This document shows positions 1 through 9,359 of a stretch of 35,223 nt of DNA, piece by piece; the first letter of the stretch is position 1; the number at the start of each line of letters is the position of its first letter. The position numbers and the translations under genes were made by a program. The stretch comes from Flavobacteriaceae bacterium UBA980. GTDB taxonomy: Bacteria > Bacteroidota > Bacteroidia > Flavobacteriales > Flavobacteriaceae. The notes below the pieces were generated by a model that had not been told where the DNA came from, ran no database searches, and saw only the letters and a list, made by a program, of their open reading frames with translations. The stretch covers positions 1 through 35,223 of the forward strand of contig DBBQ01000018.1 of assembly GCA_002292265.1 (NCBI GenBank), written 5' to 3'.

Positions 1-1
1 T

Positions 2-1144
2 GTATGGTGGGTAGGTATTGGACACGCAGGAACTTTGATTTCTGCGGTATTGCTTTTATTTAGACAGAAATGGCGTATGGCGATTAACCGTTCTGCGGAA
101 GCCATGACTATTTTTTCTGTTATACAAGCAGGATTGTTCCCTATTATACACATGGGTCGTCCGTGGCTAGCCTATTGGGTACTTCCAATACCCAACGGAT
201 TTGGATCCCTGTGGGTCAACTTTAATTCTCCCTTGCTTTGGGATGTATTTGCAATTTCAACCTATCTCTCGGTATCTCTTGTCTTTTGGTGGACAGGATT
301 GTTACCAGACTTTGCGATGATTCGCGACCGGGCAGTACTGCCTTTCCAAAAGAAAATCTACAGCCTTTTGAGCTTTGGTTGGTCAGGACGTGCCAAAGAT
401 TGGCAACGTTTTGAAGAGGTGTCTTTAGTTCTTGCTGGTTTAGCAACACCTCTTGTACTTTCTGTGCACACCATTGTATCCTTTGACTTTGCAACTTCGG
501 TTATACCTGGGTGGCATACCACGATTTTCCCACCTTACTTTGTAGCAGGGGCCATCTTCTCGGGCTTTGCCATGGTAAACACCCTACTGATCATTATGAG
601 AAAAGTTTCCAATTTGGAAAACTACATTACCGTTCAACATATAGAGTTGATGAATATTGTCATCATGATCACCGGTTCTATTGTAGGGGTTGCCTATATC
701 ACAGAGCTTTTCATCGCTTGGTATTCCGGAGTAGAATACGAACAATACGCCTTCTTGAACCGAGCAACAGGTCCCTACTGGTGGGCTTATTGGTCCATGA
801 TGACTTGTAACGTATTTTCTCCTCAATTCATGTGGTTTAAAAAATTGAGAACCAGTATTATGTTCTCTTTTATTATCTCCATTGTAGTAAACATTGGAAT
901 GTGGTTTGAGCGTTTCGTGATTATCGTAACCTCATTACATCGAGATTATCTTCCCTCTTCATGGACGATGTTCTCTCCCACATTTGTAGATATCGGAATT
1001 TTCATAGGAACAATTGGATTCTTTTTTGTCCTCTTCCTATTGTATGCACGTACCTTCCCTGTGATTGCACAGGCAGAGGTAAAAACCATTTTAAAGTCTT
1101 CTGGAGAGAAGTACAAAAAATTAAGAGACGGTAACAATGAGTAG
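2..1144 (+). CDS. actC: ActC, NrfD-like quinol-binding membrane subunit of alternative complex III (5' end missing)
   Basis: This is a polytopic membrane subunit of the quinol:electron acceptor oxidoreductase called alternative complex III, which replaces the bc1 complex in many Bacteroidota. The frame is open from base 2, and residues before the first possible start (a TTG at 35) read [14 protein letters not shown]. That is typical NrfD/PsrC helix sequence, so the gene continues past the left edge and the TTG is not its start. About 380 residues are visible, and full-length ActC proteins are usually roughly 450-480. Several hydrophobic helices follow, with a polar C-terminal tail after the last one. 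The stop overlaps the start of actD by 8 bp (ATGAGTAG), which suggests translational coupling. The downstream actD-actE-actF-coxB-coxA order fixes the assignment. Family identity is secure; the missing N-terminus cannot be judged here. Confidence 0.93.
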   Translation, partial: VWWVGIGHAGTLISAVLLLFRQKWRMAINRSAEAMTIFSVIQAGLFPIIHMGRPWLAYWVLPIPNGFGSLWVNFNSPLLWDVFAISTYLSVSLVFWWTGLLPDFAMIRDRAVLPFQKKIYSLLSFGWSGRAKDWQRFEEVSLVLAGLATPLVLSVHTIVSFDFATSVIPGWHTTIFPPYFVAGAIFSGFAMVNTLLIIMRKVSNLENYITVQHIELMNIVIMITGSIVGVAYITELFIAWYSGVEYEQYAFLNRATGPYWWAYWSMMTCNVFSPQFMWFKKLRTSIMFSFIISIVVNIGMWFERFVIIVTSLHRDYLPSSWTMFSPTFVDIGIFIGTIGFFFVLFLLYARTFPVIAQAEVKTILKSSGEKYKKLRDGNNE

Positions 1145-1667
1145 TAATCGAGTAGTACACGCACTTTACGACGACGACGACGTGCTACTGAGCGCAGTCA
1201 AAACGATTCGTTCAGAGAAACACCACATCGAAGAGGTTTACACCCCTTTTCCAGTACACGGCTTGGACAAAGCGTTAGGTCTTGAAGACACTCGTATCGC
1301 TATTATGGCTTTTATTTATGGTTGCATAGGCCTTTGTGTTGCTGTTGCCATGATGAATTTTATCATGATTGAAGACTGGCCACAAAACATTGGAGGAAAA
1401 CCTAGTTTTTCTTACTTGGAAAACATGCCTGCTTTTGTGCCAATTATGTTTGAGATGACCGTGTTTTTTGCTGCTCACCTCATGGTACTTACCTTTTATA
1501 TGAGAAGTAAACTTTGGCCTTTTAAGAAAGCAGAAAATCCCAATCCGCTTACGACGGATGACAAATTTTTAGTAGAAATCGAACTCCACGACGATGAAAA
1601 AGCCTTGACAAGTCTTTTAGAGAAATCTGGAGCAATTGATATTTCCATTATTGAAAAGCAAGAATAG
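1137..1667 (+). CDS. actD: ActD, DUF3341 membrane subunit of alternative complex III
   Basis: This is a 176-residue protein of the DUF3341 family, a small integral subunit of the Act complex that packs against the NrfD-like subunits. It has a soluble N-terminal part containing an acidic YDDDD run at residues 11-15, two predicted membrane helices at about 54-78 and 99-122, and a charged cytoplasmic C-terminal tail. The second helix carries the family's [17 protein letters not shown] stretch around E106. The ATG at 1137 lies inside the end of actC (8 bp overlap), and the stop is followed at once by the start of actE at 1668, so the three genes are read as one unit. It has no cofactor motif, so its role is structural by family knowledge. 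I am confident of the family; the exact contact partners are inferred from known Act structures. Confidence 0.92.
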   Translation: MSSNRVVHALYDDDDVLLSAVKTIRSEKHHIEEVYTPFPVHGLDKALGLEDTRIAIMAFIYGCIGLCVAVAMMNFIMIEDWPQNIGGKPSFSYLENMPAFVPIMFEMTVFFAAHLMVLTFYMRSKLWPFKKAENPNPLTTDDKFLVEIELHDDEKALTSLLEKSGAIDISIIEKQE

Positions 1668-2216
1668 ATGAAGTATAAAGTTCTTTTAGCGAGTATTTTG
1701 ATGGCTTTGGGAGTCCAGTCTTGTGCAGACCCTTCTCGACCCAATTACCAATACTTTCCCAATATGTACGAACCTGTAGGATATGAAACCTATGCAGATT
1801 CTGATGCTTTTGCCAATGGTATTGAAGCCCAAATTCCTGTGGAAGGTTCGATTGCCAGAGGATGGGAACCGTATGATTATCCCGACACCAACGAAGGCTA
1901 CGAAGCGGCAAAAGCTAGTTTGACCTCTCCATTGGAAATCACCGATGCACATACTGCAAACGGAAAAGAGCTTTATGGAATTTATTGTGCCGTGTGTCAT
2001 GGAAATAAAGGGGACGGCCAAGGTATTTTGATGACCCGCGAAAAGTTTTTAGGAATACCGAGTTATGCCGATCGAGAAATTACGCCTGGAAGTATTTACC
2101 ACGTATTGATGTATGGTAAAAACGCTATGGGATCACATGCGGGTCAAGTAAACGCAGAAGAGCGTTGGCAAATTGCACAGCACGTGATGGAATTAAGAAG
2201 TAAGCTTGTTAAATAA
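1668..2216 (+). CDS. actE: ActE, mono-heme cytochrome c lipoprotein of alternative complex III
   Basis: This 182-residue cytochrome c subunit carries electrons out of the Act complex towards the oxidase. It begins with a lipoprotein signal: a hydrophobic stretch at residues 5-15 and a lipobox ending in C19 (GVQSC), so the mature protein should be anchored by lipid on the periplasmic side. A single heme c site is visible as C107-A-V-C110-H111. M154, in the stretch NAMGSH, is the likely distal axial ligand. The start ATG at 1668 directly follows the actD stop with no gap, and actF begins 3 bp after its stop, which supports one operon. ActE is one of the two cytochrome c subunits of the complex, the multi-heme ActA being expected upstream of the window. 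Nothing is unusual in length or motifs. Confidence 0.93.
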   Translation: MKYKVLLASILMALGVQSCADPSRPNYQYFPNMYEPVGYETYADSDAFANGIEAQIPVEGSIARGWEPYDYPDTNEGYEAAKASLTSPLEITDAHTANGKELYGIYCAVCHGNKGDGQGILMTREKFLGIPSYADREITPGSIYHVLMYGKNAMGSHAGQVNAEERWQIAQHVMELRSKLVK

Positions 2217-2219
2217 TTT

Positions 2220-3608
2220 ATGGAAAATCCGATGATGTATACCTTTCCAAATAAACTTAGAAATCTAGCTATCGCCTTTATGGTTGTTGGTTTTTTAGGT
2301 TTGACTTATGGATTTTTAACTGCTCCCGCTACGATCGAAGAATCCAAAGCAATGGTGGCAACCCATGATGCGGGTCATGGAGACAACCATGGCGACACCA
2401 GTTCTGCTGCACACGAAACTACTTCGGCGCATCAGGAAGATACGCACGGTGCTGAGGAATCAGATCACAATGCAGCAGCCTCTCATGGCGAGGGACACGA
2501 TGCAGAACACGACGAGCATGTATTCCATCAGTTGGCAAACAAACCTTGGGCAGCCATTTATGCAGCAGCGTTTTTCTTCTTTATGATTTCACTAGGTGTA
2601 TTGGCGTTTTACGCAATTCAGCGTGCAGCACAGGCCGGTTGGTCTCCTGTACTTTATCGGGTGATGGAAGGAATTACAGCCTATTTATTGCCGGGGGGAA
2701 TTATCGTTATTGTGCTTCTGGCACTCTCTTCTATGCATCTAAATCATCTCTTTATTTGGATGGATCCCGAAGTGGTGGCGCATGATAAATTGATCGCTGG
2801 AAAAACAGGCTATTTAAATACCCCTTTCTTTTTGGCAAGAGCCGTTTTCTTCCTTGCAGGATGGAGTCTGTATCGCTTTTTTTCTAGAAAATTTTCTTTG
2901 GCACAAGATGAATCCAAGGACATTTCTAATCACAAAAAGAACTTTAGAATTTCCGCAGGCTTCTTGGTGTTTTATATAGTAACCGAATCCATTATGGCCT
3001 GGGACTGGATTATGTCCATCGACCCGCACTGGTTCAGCACCTTGTTTGGATGGTATGTCTTTGCGAGTATGTTTGTCTCTGGAATTACAGCCATCGCGCT
3101 GATTACCATTTACCTAAAATCAAAAGGATATTTGGAGTTTGTAAACGACAGTCACATCCATGACCTTGGAAAATTCATGTTTGGAATTAGCATTTTTTGG
3201 ACCTATTTGTGGTTCTCTCAGTTTATGCTGATTTGGTATTCCAATATTCCTGAGGAAGTAACTTATTTTATTACGCGTATAGAAGACTACAACTTGCCGT
3301 TCTTTGGTATGGTCGTGATGAATTTCATTTTTCCGTTACTGATTTTGATGAATAGCGATTACAAACGCATCAATTATTTCATTGTTATGGCGGGTATTGT
3401 GATCCTCCTCGGACATTATATGGACGTATTTAATATGATTATGCCCTCTGCAGTTGGAGACCAATGGTTTATTGGAGCAGCAGAAATAGGAGGCTTTTTA
3501 TTCTTCCTTGGGCTGTTTGTATTTGTAGTATTTAAAGAATTAACGAAAGCACCGCTACTTGCCAAAGGCGACCCGTATATGGGAGAAAGCGAACGTTTTC
3601 ATTATTAG
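2220..3608 (+). CDS. actF: ActF, membrane subunit of alternative complex III with a histidine-rich loop
   Basis: This 462-residue integral membrane protein is the ActF subunit, related to the NrfD-like ActC and often annotated as quinol:cytochrome c oxidoreductase. A first helix lies at about residues 14-34. A long hydrophilic stretch (about 38-105) follows, then roughly nine more hydrophobic helices to the C-terminus. The hydrophilic stretch is very rich in His, Asp and Glu: I count twelve histidines between residues 49 and 103, a composition that looks metal-binding. Two further Met codons (residues 5 and 6) lie near the start, so the true start could be ATG 2220 or up to 15 bp later. The gene follows actE by 3 bp and precedes coxB by 21 bp. 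The assignment rests on sequence character plus the conserved Act-Cox order. A role for the His-rich loop is only inferred. Confidence 0.9.
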   Translation: MENPMMYTFPNKLRNLAIAFMVVGFLGLTYGFLTAPATIEESKAMVATHDAGHGDNHGDTSSAAHETTSAHQEDTHGAEESDHNAAASHGEGHDAEHDEHVFHQLANKPWAAIYAAAFFFFMISLGVLAFYAIQRAAQAGWSPVLYRVMEGITAYLLPGGIIVIVLLALSSMHLNHLFIWMDPEVVAHDKLIAGKTGYLNTPFFLARAVFFLAGWSLYRFFSRKFSLAQDESKDISNHKKNFRISAGFLVFYIVTESIMAWDWIMSIDPHWFSTLFGWYVFASMFVSGITAIALITIYLKSKGYLEFVNDSHIHDLGKFMFGISIFWTYLWFSQFMLIWYSNIPEEVTYFITRIEDYNLPFFGMVVMNFIFPLLILMNSDYKRINYFIVMAGIVILLGHYMDVFNMIMPSAVGDQWFIGAAEIGGFLFFLGLFVFVVFKELTKAPLLAKGDPYMGESERFHY

Positions 3609-3629
3609 TAAATTTAATCGAAAAGATAA

Positions 3630-4694
3630 ATGAATGTACTTTTGATATTTTCTGTTCTCATTCTAATTGCGATTGCAATCTGGCAAGTGACCAAGATTTT
3701 TGAGCTTTCGCAAGGAAAGAAAGTATATACTCAGGTAGCGGATGACGATGACAACAATTGGAATGGAAAACTCATGTTTGGTTTTCTGTTTTTTATCTAT
3801 GGGATTACCATCTTTTCTTTTGTAATGTATGGTGATGTATTACTGCCCAAGGCCGCTTCTGAACACGGGTCTGAGTATGACAACTTGATGTGGATTTCTT
3901 TTGCTATTATCTTTTTTGTTCAAACCATTACGCAAGCCCTATTGCATTATTTCTCTTATAAGTATCGCGGGGAAAAAGGGAAGAAAGCCCTTTTTTATGC
4001 GGATAACGATCGACTGGAAGCCATTTGGACTATTATTCCTGTAATTGTTTTAGCCGGGCTGATCTTATACGGTCTTTACACCTGGACAGACATCATGACG
4101 GTAGAGGAAAATGACGAAGCCTTGGTGGTGGAGCTCTACGCACAACAGTTCAATTGGAAAGCACGTTACGCAGGGGACGACGGAGTGTTGGGTGATGCCA
4201 ACGTACGTTTTCTTCAAGATTTTGAGGGAAGAAATCTGGTAGGAATTGACGCTACAGATCCGAACGGTTTTGACGATGTTGTTGTGCAAGAATTGCATTT
4301 ACCCGTGGGAAGGGAAATCATCTTTAAAATGCGTTCGCAGGACGTACTTCACTCTGCCTACATGCCCTTTTTTAGAGCACAGATGAATTGCGTCCCAGGG
4401 ATGATCACAGAATTTGCCTTTACCCCAAACATCACTACCGAGGAAATGCGCCAGGATTCAGACATAGTAGCTAAGGTCAAAAAGATAAACAAGCTACGCG
4501 CAGATAAAAGTAAAGAACTCATTGCAGAAGGAGATGTCGCTTTAGACCCCTATGAATTTGATTTTCTTTTACTTTGTAATAAAATTTGTGGTGCTTCGCA
4601 CTACAACATGCAAATAAAAATAATAGTAGAAACACCCGAAGAATATGCCAAATGGATGGCAGAGCAACAAACCTTCGCGGAGGTGATTCAATAA
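3630..4694 (+). CDS. coxB: Cytochrome c oxidase subunit II (CuA subunit)
   Basis: CoxB accepts electrons at the binuclear CuA centre and passes them to heme a in CoxA. The protein has 354 residues. An extra N-terminal helix is at about 2-22, then come the two subunit II helices at about 49-70 and 86-108, with another hydrophobic stretch near 131-150 before the periplasmic cupredoxin domain. CuA ligands are visible: H241, then C316, C320, H324 and M327 in a C-x3-C-x3-H-x2-M pattern (CNKICGASHYNM). Lys stands where the classic CxExC motif has Glu, but that residue contributes only a backbone carbonyl. The spacing H241 to C316 is 75 residues against 35 in bovine subunit II (H161 to C196), so the domain carries an insertion of about 40 residues rich in charged amino acids (about 268-308). 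It lies 21 bp after actF and 21 bp before coxA, in the same operon. Confidence 0.95.
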   Translation: MNVLLIFSVLILIAIAIWQVTKIFELSQGKKVYTQVADDDDNNWNGKLMFGFLFFIYGITIFSFVMYGDVLLPKAASEHGSEYDNLMWISFAIIFFVQTITQALLHYFSYKYRGEKGKKALFYADNDRLEAIWTIIPVIVLAGLILYGLYTWTDIMTVEENDEALVVELYAQQFNWKARYAGDDGVLGDANVRFLQDFEGRNLVGIDATDPNGFDDVVVQELHLPVGREIIFKMRSQDVLHSAYMPFFRAQMNCVPGMITEFAFTPNITTEEMRQDSDIVAKVKKINKLRADKSKELIAEGDVALDPYEFDFLLLCNKICGASHYNMQIKIIVETPEEYAKWMAEQQTFAEVIQ

Positions 4695-4715
4695 ACCAAT
4701 AAACACGAAAAAGAT

Positions 4716-6503
4716 ATGTCAACAGCAGCAGCACACATTGAAGAGGATCACGGACATCATCACAAAGAAACATTTGTAACCAAATACGTATTTAGTCAAG
4801 ATCACAAAATGATCTCGAAACAGTATTTGATTACCGGATTATTTATGGGAATTATCGGAATTGCGATGTCCCTTTTATTTCGATTGCAATTGGCTTGGCC
4901 CGAACAACCTTTTGGGGTTTTTGAAGTCCTTTTGGGAAAATGGGCACCTGACGGGGTCATGGATCCCAACGTATATCTGGCTTTAGTTACTATACACGGA
5001 ACCATTATGGTATTCTTTGTCCTTACTGCTGGGTTGAGTGGAACCTTTAGTAACTTATTGATTCCGTTGCAAATTGGTGCGCGAGATATGGCTTCTGGAC
5101 TGTTAAACATGATTTCTTTCTGGTTGTTTTTCCTTTCTAGTGTCATCATGGTAATTTCTCTTTTTGTAGAAGCAGGACCTGCTGCAGCAGGATGGACCAT
5201 CTATCCTCCGCTTTCAGCTTTACCTCAGGCACAACCTGGATCGGGAACAGGGATGACATTATGGCTCGTCTCTATGGCGATCTTTATCGCTTCTTCTCTT
5301 TTGGGATCGCTAAACTACATAGTAACGGTCATTAACCTCAGAACAAAAGGGATGAGTATGACCCGTTTGCCTTTAACTATTTGGGCATTTTTCGTAACTG
5401 CGATCATTGGAGTTGTTTCCTTCCCTGTATTACTTTCTGCAGCCTTGTTGTTGATTATGGATCGGAGTTTTGGAACCTCATTTTTCCTTTCGGATATTTT
5501 TATTCAAGGGGAAGTATTGCATTATCAAGGCGGATCGCCGGTACTCTATGAGCACCTGTTCTGGTTCCTAGGACATCCGGAGGTATATATCGTATTGTTG
5601 CCCGCTTTGGGGATCACTTCAGAAATTATTGCTACGAATGCACGTAAACCTATCTTTGGATACCGTGCCATGGTAGCTTCGATTTTAGCAATTGCCTTTT
5701 TATCCACTATTGTATGGGGTCACCACATGTTTATCTCAGGAATGAATCCGTTCTTAGGTTCTGTATTTACCTTTACAACCTTATTGATCGCAATCCCTTC
5801 TGCGGTAAAAGCATTTAATTACATTACGACCCTCTGGAAAGGGAATTTGCAGCTGAACCCTGCGATGCTCTTTTCCATTGGTTTAGTATCCACCTTTATC
5901 ACGGGAGGTCTTACAGGGATCATACTCGGAGACAGTACGCTGGACATCAACGTACACGACACCTATTTTGTGGTAGCACACTTTCACTTGGTGATGGGAA
6001 TCTCCGCACTCTACGGCCTTTTTGCAGGGGTGTATCACTGGTTTCCCAAAATGTTTGGACGGATGATGAATAAAAACTTGGGATATGTTCACTTTTGGGT
6101 TACTGCTGTCTGTGCTTACGGTGTTTTCTTCCCCATGCACTTTATTGGTATGGCAGGATTACCCAGACGCTACTACACCAATACGGCTTTCCCTTACTTT
6201 GACGATCTTGCGAACATCAATGTATTGATTACCGTTTTTGCCTTAGTTGCAGGAGCCGCACAATTGGTCTTCTTGTACAACTTTATTCACAGCATGTTTT
6301 ACGGAAAAGAAGCCGTACAAAACCCTTGGCGTTCCAATACCTTGGAATGGACAGCTCCTGTAGAGCATTTCCACGGGAACTGGGAAGGAGAAATCCCTCA
6401 CGTGCACCGCTGGGCCTATGACTATTCAAAGCCTGGGCATGATGAAGATTTTGTGCCTCAACACATTCCACTTAAAAAAGGAGAAGAAGAACTTCAACAT
6501 TAA
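4716..6503 (+). CDS. coxA: Cytochrome c oxidase subunit I, aa3-type (A family)
   Basis: This is the catalytic subunit, reducing oxygen to water at the heme a3-CuB site while pumping protons. It has 595 residues and twelve expected helices. All key metal ligands are present: H94 (low-spin heme a), H287 of HPEVY with cross-linking Y291 (CuB), the H336-H337 pair (CuB), H422 (heme a3) and H424 (heme a). E289 within GHPEV marks an A1-type D-channel, and D124 in the IGARDMA stretch matches the channel entrance residue. The N-terminal tail (residues 1-20) is histidine-rich (H7, H12, H14-H16), as often seen in Bacteroidota. It closes the act-cox operon, with a strong terminator 20 bp after its stop. 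The missing subunits III and IV and the heme O synthase are at 23.8-26.7 kb. Confidence 0.97.
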   Translation: MSTAAAHIEEDHGHHHKETFVTKYVFSQDHKMISKQYLITGLFMGIIGIAMSLLFRLQLAWPEQPFGVFEVLLGKWAPDGVMDPNVYLALVTIHGTIMVFFVLTAGLSGTFSNLLIPLQIGARDMASGLLNMISFWLFFLSSVIMVISLFVEAGPAAAGWTIYPPLSALPQAQPGSGTGMTLWLVSMAIFIASSLLGSLNYIVTVINLRTKGMSMTRLPLTIWAFFVTAIIGVVSFPVLLSAALLLIMDRSFGTSFFLSDIFIQGEVLHYQGGSPVLYEHLFWFLGHPEVYIVLLPALGITSEIIATNARKPIFGYRAMVASILAIAFLSTIVWGHHMFISGMNPFLGSVFTFTTLLIAIPSAVKAFNYITTLWKGNLQLNPAMLFSIGLVSTFITGGLTGIILGDSTLDINVHDTYFVVAHFHLVMGISALYGLFAGVYHWFPKMFGRMMNKNLGYVHFWVTAVCAYGVFFPMHFIGMAGLPRRYYTNTAFPYFDDLANINVLITVFALVAGAAQLVFLYNFIHSMFYGKEAVQNPWRSNTLEWTAPVEHFHGNWEGEIPHVHRWAYDYSKPGHDEDFVPQHIPLKKGEEELQH

Positions 6504-6522
6504 TTTTTCTTTAAACAGATTT

Positions 6523-6553
6523 AAAACCCGTTTCTTAAGGAACGGGTTTTTTT
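6523..6553 (+). terminator. Rho-independent terminator closing the act-cox operon
   Basis: A perfect inverted repeat AAAACCCGTT / AACGGGTTTT (6523-6532 and 6541-6550), with the stem continuing inward through T6533-G6540 and C6534-G6539 to a TTAA loop, runs into seven T residues at 6547-6553. It lies 20 bp after the coxA stop, before ruvB. Confidence 0.92.
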
Positions 6554-6609
6554 GTTTTCAAAAACAAAGAAAGTCCAATAGGTTTTTTCTGCTGAGTAGT
6601 TGAATTCCC

Positions 6610-6617
6610 TATCTTTG
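6610..6617 (+). promoter_or_regulatory. Bacteroidota -7 promoter element (TATCTTTG) for ruvB
   Basis: TATCTTTG matches the Bacteroidota sigma-A -7 consensus TAnnTTTG exactly. No clear -33 TTG is seen at the usual distance; only a T-run at 6583-6588 is there. The ruvB ATG at 6623 lies 6 bp past the element, so the transcript would start at or very near the start codon. Confidence 0.6.
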
Positions 6618-6622
6618 GAAGA

Positions 6623-7642
6623 ATGAATGAGTATTTGGACCCTTCCGATCAAAACTTTTCTAAAGAAGACAACGATATCGATCGTGCTTTACGGCCGTTG
6701 AGTTTTGATGACTTTGCAGGACAGGACACGATTTTAGAGAATTTAAAAGTATTTGTCTCTGCTGCTAAACAGCGAGATGAAGCGTTAGATCACACGCTTT
6801 TTCACGGCCCTCCAGGATTGGGAAAAACCACACTGGCGCATATTTTGGCAAATGAACTCAATGTAGGAATCAAGCTCACTTCCGGACCCGTTTTAGACAA
6901 ACCCGGAGACCTCGCAGGCCTGTTGACCAACTTGCAGGCGAGAGATATTTTATTCATTGATGAGATACATCGATTGAGTCCCATTGTAGAAGAATATTTG
7001 TATTCTGCTATGGAAGACTACAAAATTGATATTTTGATAGAATCGGGTCCTAATGCGCGTACGGTTCAAATCAATTTAGAACCTTTTACCTTGGTGGGGG
7101 CTACCACCCGATCGGGCTTGCTTACAGCGCCCATGCGGGCACGGTTTGGAATCAGCAACCGACTGCAATATTATTCGACAGAGCTGTTGGGAACGATCGT
7201 GGAACGAAGCGCAGAAATTTTAAATGTTCCGATAGACCAAGAGGCTGCAATTGAGATTGCAGGGCGCAGTAGAGGGACTCCGCGAATTTCCAACGGTTTG
7301 TTGAGAAGGGTACGCGATTTTGCTCAAATCAAAGGCGATGGAACAATCGATATGAAAATCACCCAATACGGTTTAAATGCACTCCAAGTGGATGCACACG
7401 GTTTGGACGAAATGGACAACAAAATATTAACCACTCTCATCGATAAATTTAAAGGAGGTCCTGTTGGGATTACGACTTTGGCGACTGCAGTTTCTGAAAA
7501 CGCAGAAACCATAGAAGAGGTGTATGAACCCTTTTTAATCCAACAAGGATTTATAGTCCGTACCCCACGTGGACGTGAGGTGACGACAAGAGCCTATAGA
7601 CATCTGGGAAGAATAAAGAACAACCAAGAAGGACTCTTTTAA
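6623..7642 (+). CDS. ruvB: Holliday junction branch migration ATPase RuvB
   Basis: RuvB is the hexameric AAA+ motor that drives Holliday junctions through the RuvA tetramer during recombination and repair in the cytoplasm. The 339-residue length is typical. The order is an N-terminal linker with [11 protein letters not shown] (24-34), Walker A GPPGLGKT (62-69), Walker B with DEIH at 113-116, the sensor and arginine-finger region [18 protein letters not shown] (about 159-176), and a C-terminal winged helix that binds DNA. The start at 6623 sits only 6 bp after a perfect TATCTTTG element; a second ATG at 6627 is out of frame. queG follows 17 bp after the stop and is probably co-transcribed. ruvA is not adjacent but lies about 5.7 kb downstream, a separation that is common in this phylum. 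Confidence 0.97.
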   Translation: MNEYLDPSDQNFSKEDNDIDRALRPLSFDDFAGQDTILENLKVFVSAAKQRDEALDHTLFHGPPGLGKTTLAHILANELNVGIKLTSGPVLDKPGDLAGLLTNLQARDILFIDEIHRLSPIVEEYLYSAMEDYKIDILIESGPNARTVQINLEPFTLVGATTRSGLLTAPMRARFGISNRLQYYSTELLGTIVERSAEILNVPIDQEAAIEIAGRSRGTPRISNGLLRRVRDFAQIKGDGTIDMKITQYGLNALQVDAHGLDEMDNKILTTLIDKFKGGPVGITTLATAVSENAETIEEVYEPFLIQQGFIVRTPRGREVTTRAYRHLGRIKNNQEGLF

Positions 7643-7659
7643 CGAAAAAAAGAGCAGCG

Positions 7660-8589
7660 ATGACTTCTCAAGCCACAAACCATACTCAACGCATTAAGAA
7701 TCAAGCGAAGGCGCTTGGATTTCTTTCGTGCGGTATTTCCAAAGCCGAGTTTTTAGAAGAAGAAGCCCCTAGATTGGAGCACTGGCTGAATCAAAACCAT
7801 CATGGGAAAATGGGTTATATGGCAAATCATTTTGACAAACGGTTGGATCCTCGCTTGCTTGTCCCCAGTGCCAAAAGTGTGGTTTCATTATTGTTAAATT
7901 ATCATACCGATCAACTCCAAGAAGATCCTGAGGCACCCAAAATTTCCACCTATGTCTATGGGAAAGATTATCACGATGTCATCAAAGACAAGCTGAAAGC
8001 CTTGATGGCATTTATACATAAAGAAATAGGAGAAGTAGGAGGTCGGGTGTTTGTAGATTCTGCTCCTGTGATGGACAAAGCCTGGGCTTCCAAAAGCGGT
8101 TTGGGGTGGATCGGAAAAAACACCAATCTGATTTCTAAAAAAGTAGGCTCTTTCTTTTTTATTGCCGAGTTGATTATTGATTTGGAGTTGGACTACGATC
8201 CCCCTACTACAGATCATTGCGGAAGCTGTACCGCTTGTATTGACGCCTGTCCCACAGATGCGTTGATTCAGCCATACCAAATCGATGGCAGTAAATGTAT
8301 TTCCTATTTAACGATCGAATTAAAGGATCAAATTCCAACCGAGTTTCAGGGTAAAATGGATCAATGGGCTTTTGGTTGTGATGTCTGTCAAACCGTTTGT
8401 CCTTGGAATCGTTTTGCTACGCCACACCAAGAAACGGCTTTTGAGCCGGAGCCCGAATTGCTCTCCCTAACCAAAAAAGACTGGGAAGAAATGACCGAAG
8501 AGGTCTTTGAAGTCTTGTTTAAGAACAGCGCGATCAAACGAACCAAATACAAAGGTTTACAGCGCAACATCAAATTTCTTTCCTCTTAG
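7660..8589 (+). CDS. queG: Epoxyqueuosine reductase QueG
   Basis: QueG performs the last step of queuosine synthesis, reducing epoxyqueuosine in the wobble position of tRNA with a cobalamin cofactor and two [4Fe-4S] clusters. The 309-residue protein is a normal length for the short, cytoplasmic form. The cluster cysteines are visible as C187-x2-C190-x2-C193-x3-C197 and, for the second cluster, C213 plus C240-x2-C243-x3-C247. The VDSAP stretch with D134 corresponds to the proposed catalytic aspartate region. It follows ruvB by 17 bp. Its last 20 bp overlap in a convergent way with the 3' end of a decayed lacI-type gene on the other strand, but the QueG frame is intact to a TAG stop. I see no sign of damage. 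Confidence 0.96.
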   Translation: MTSQATNHTQRIKNQAKALGFLSCGISKAEFLEEEAPRLEHWLNQNHHGKMGYMANHFDKRLDPRLLVPSAKSVVSLLLNYHTDQLQEDPEAPKISTYVYGKDYHDVIKDKLKALMAFIHKEIGEVGGRVFVDSAPVMDKAWASKSGLGWIGKNTNLISKKVGSFFFIAELIIDLELDYDPPTTDHCGSCTACIDACPTDALIQPYQIDGSKCISYLTIELKDQIPTEFQGKMDQWAFGCDVCQTVCPWNRFATPHQETAFEPEPELLSLTKKDWEEMTEEVFEVLFKNSAIKRTKYKGLQRNIKFLSS

Positions 8590-9179
8590 AGGAGGCTCGA
8601 ATAAGGAGTTGCGTCCTAACAATCTCTTGGACATAGGATTTAACAGGTTCCATTGTATCAGACTCTTGTGTTTTCAGGAGAAGCTGCTGCACTTTTTTAC
8701 CAATACGAGTACCATTCTGTTCTACTGTGCTTAATTGAGGAGTGATTAATGAAGAGATCATCCAGTTACTGAACCCAATAATAGCCACATCTTCTGGAAC
8801 TCGATAACCCCGCTCTTCAAAAGCACGCAGCGCCCCCCACTGCAACCAAATCTGTAATAGCAAACAAACCTTCTAGATCAGGGTGTTTTTCAAGTAACTT
8901 GAGGACAGTGTTAAAACCTTCCTCAAAATTGTTTTCGTTACAAATGGCAACCAAGTCCTCCTCATACGGAATTTAGTTTTGCTTCAATGCTTTTTTATAG
9001 CCCAAAAAGCGATCTATGGAAATTTGGGGCATGAGGTCGCCACGCAGGTGAGCAATTTTTTTGCATACCTGACTGATCAGTTGTTCGGTAGCTTGGTAGG
9101 CAGCTTTCTGATCATTATTTACAACCTGACAAGTGGGAACCAACTTTACTTTCCGGTCAAATAATATCAAGATGCTTTT
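8570..9179 (-). pseudogene. Decayed LacI/PurR-family transcriptional regulator (ligand-binding domain only)
   Basis: Read on the minus strand, this stretch encodes most of the periplasmic-binding-protein-like sensor domain of a LacI-family repressor. From 9179 down to 8976 it contains ILFDRKVK and QISIDRFLGYKKAL, then an in-frame TAA at 8973-8975. The same frame continues beyond it with IPYEEDLVAICNEN and LLEKHPDLEGLFAITD, until a six-G run (8833-8838) that has one base too many. After that shift the sequence resumes with GALRAFEERGYRVPEDVAIIGF and ends at 8570. The helix-turn-helix DNA-binding domain and the first part of the sensor domain are absent; a TGA at 9180-9182 ends the frame upstream. 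With an internal stop, a frameshift and a missing N-terminus it cannot make a working repressor. It converges on queG with a 20 bp overlap. Confidence 0.9.
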
Positions 9180-9182
9180 TCA

Positions 9183-9359
9183 GGCCTTCTTTTGACAATT
9201 GCAAAGGAAGGTTTTGACTATGAAGAACTCCCTACTCTGGGCTTTGAGAATTTAGGATATGTTACCGACGCCAAGAAAATAAAAGTAAAAGAAGGAGAAT
9301 TGATTTTAGTGGCTCAAAATAATGGAAAATTAAAAGCCTTCAAGAGGGAAAGTCCTTGA
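9183..9359 (+). pseudogene. Orphan 3' fragment of an unidentified plus-strand gene
   Basis: A plus-strand frame open from 9165 gives about 58 residues with good coding character from near 9183 (including IAKEGFDYEELPTLGFENLG and VKEGELILVAQNNGKLKAF), ending at TGA 9357-9359. No plausible start or ribosome binding site lies in front, because the frame is cut by TAA at 9162-9164 next to the broken end of the lacI remnant. A weak hairpin with a T-run follows, as expected after a real gene end. The simplest reading is the C-terminus of a gene once neighbouring the regulator, left after a deletion that removed its body and the regulator's DNA-binding domain. I do not recognise the family; sugar metabolism would fit a LacI neighbour but is a guess. 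Confidence 0.5.

Noticed and set aside
6418..6603. Short plus-strand frame across the coxA end and terminator
   Set aside because: It lies in another frame of coxA and runs through the terminator hairpin and promoter region, so it is a chance frame.
8979..9164. Plus-strand 61-codon frame opposite the regulator remnant
   Set aside because: The minus strand there encodes recognisable LacI-family sequence, and the plus frame has no homology-like features or ribosome site.
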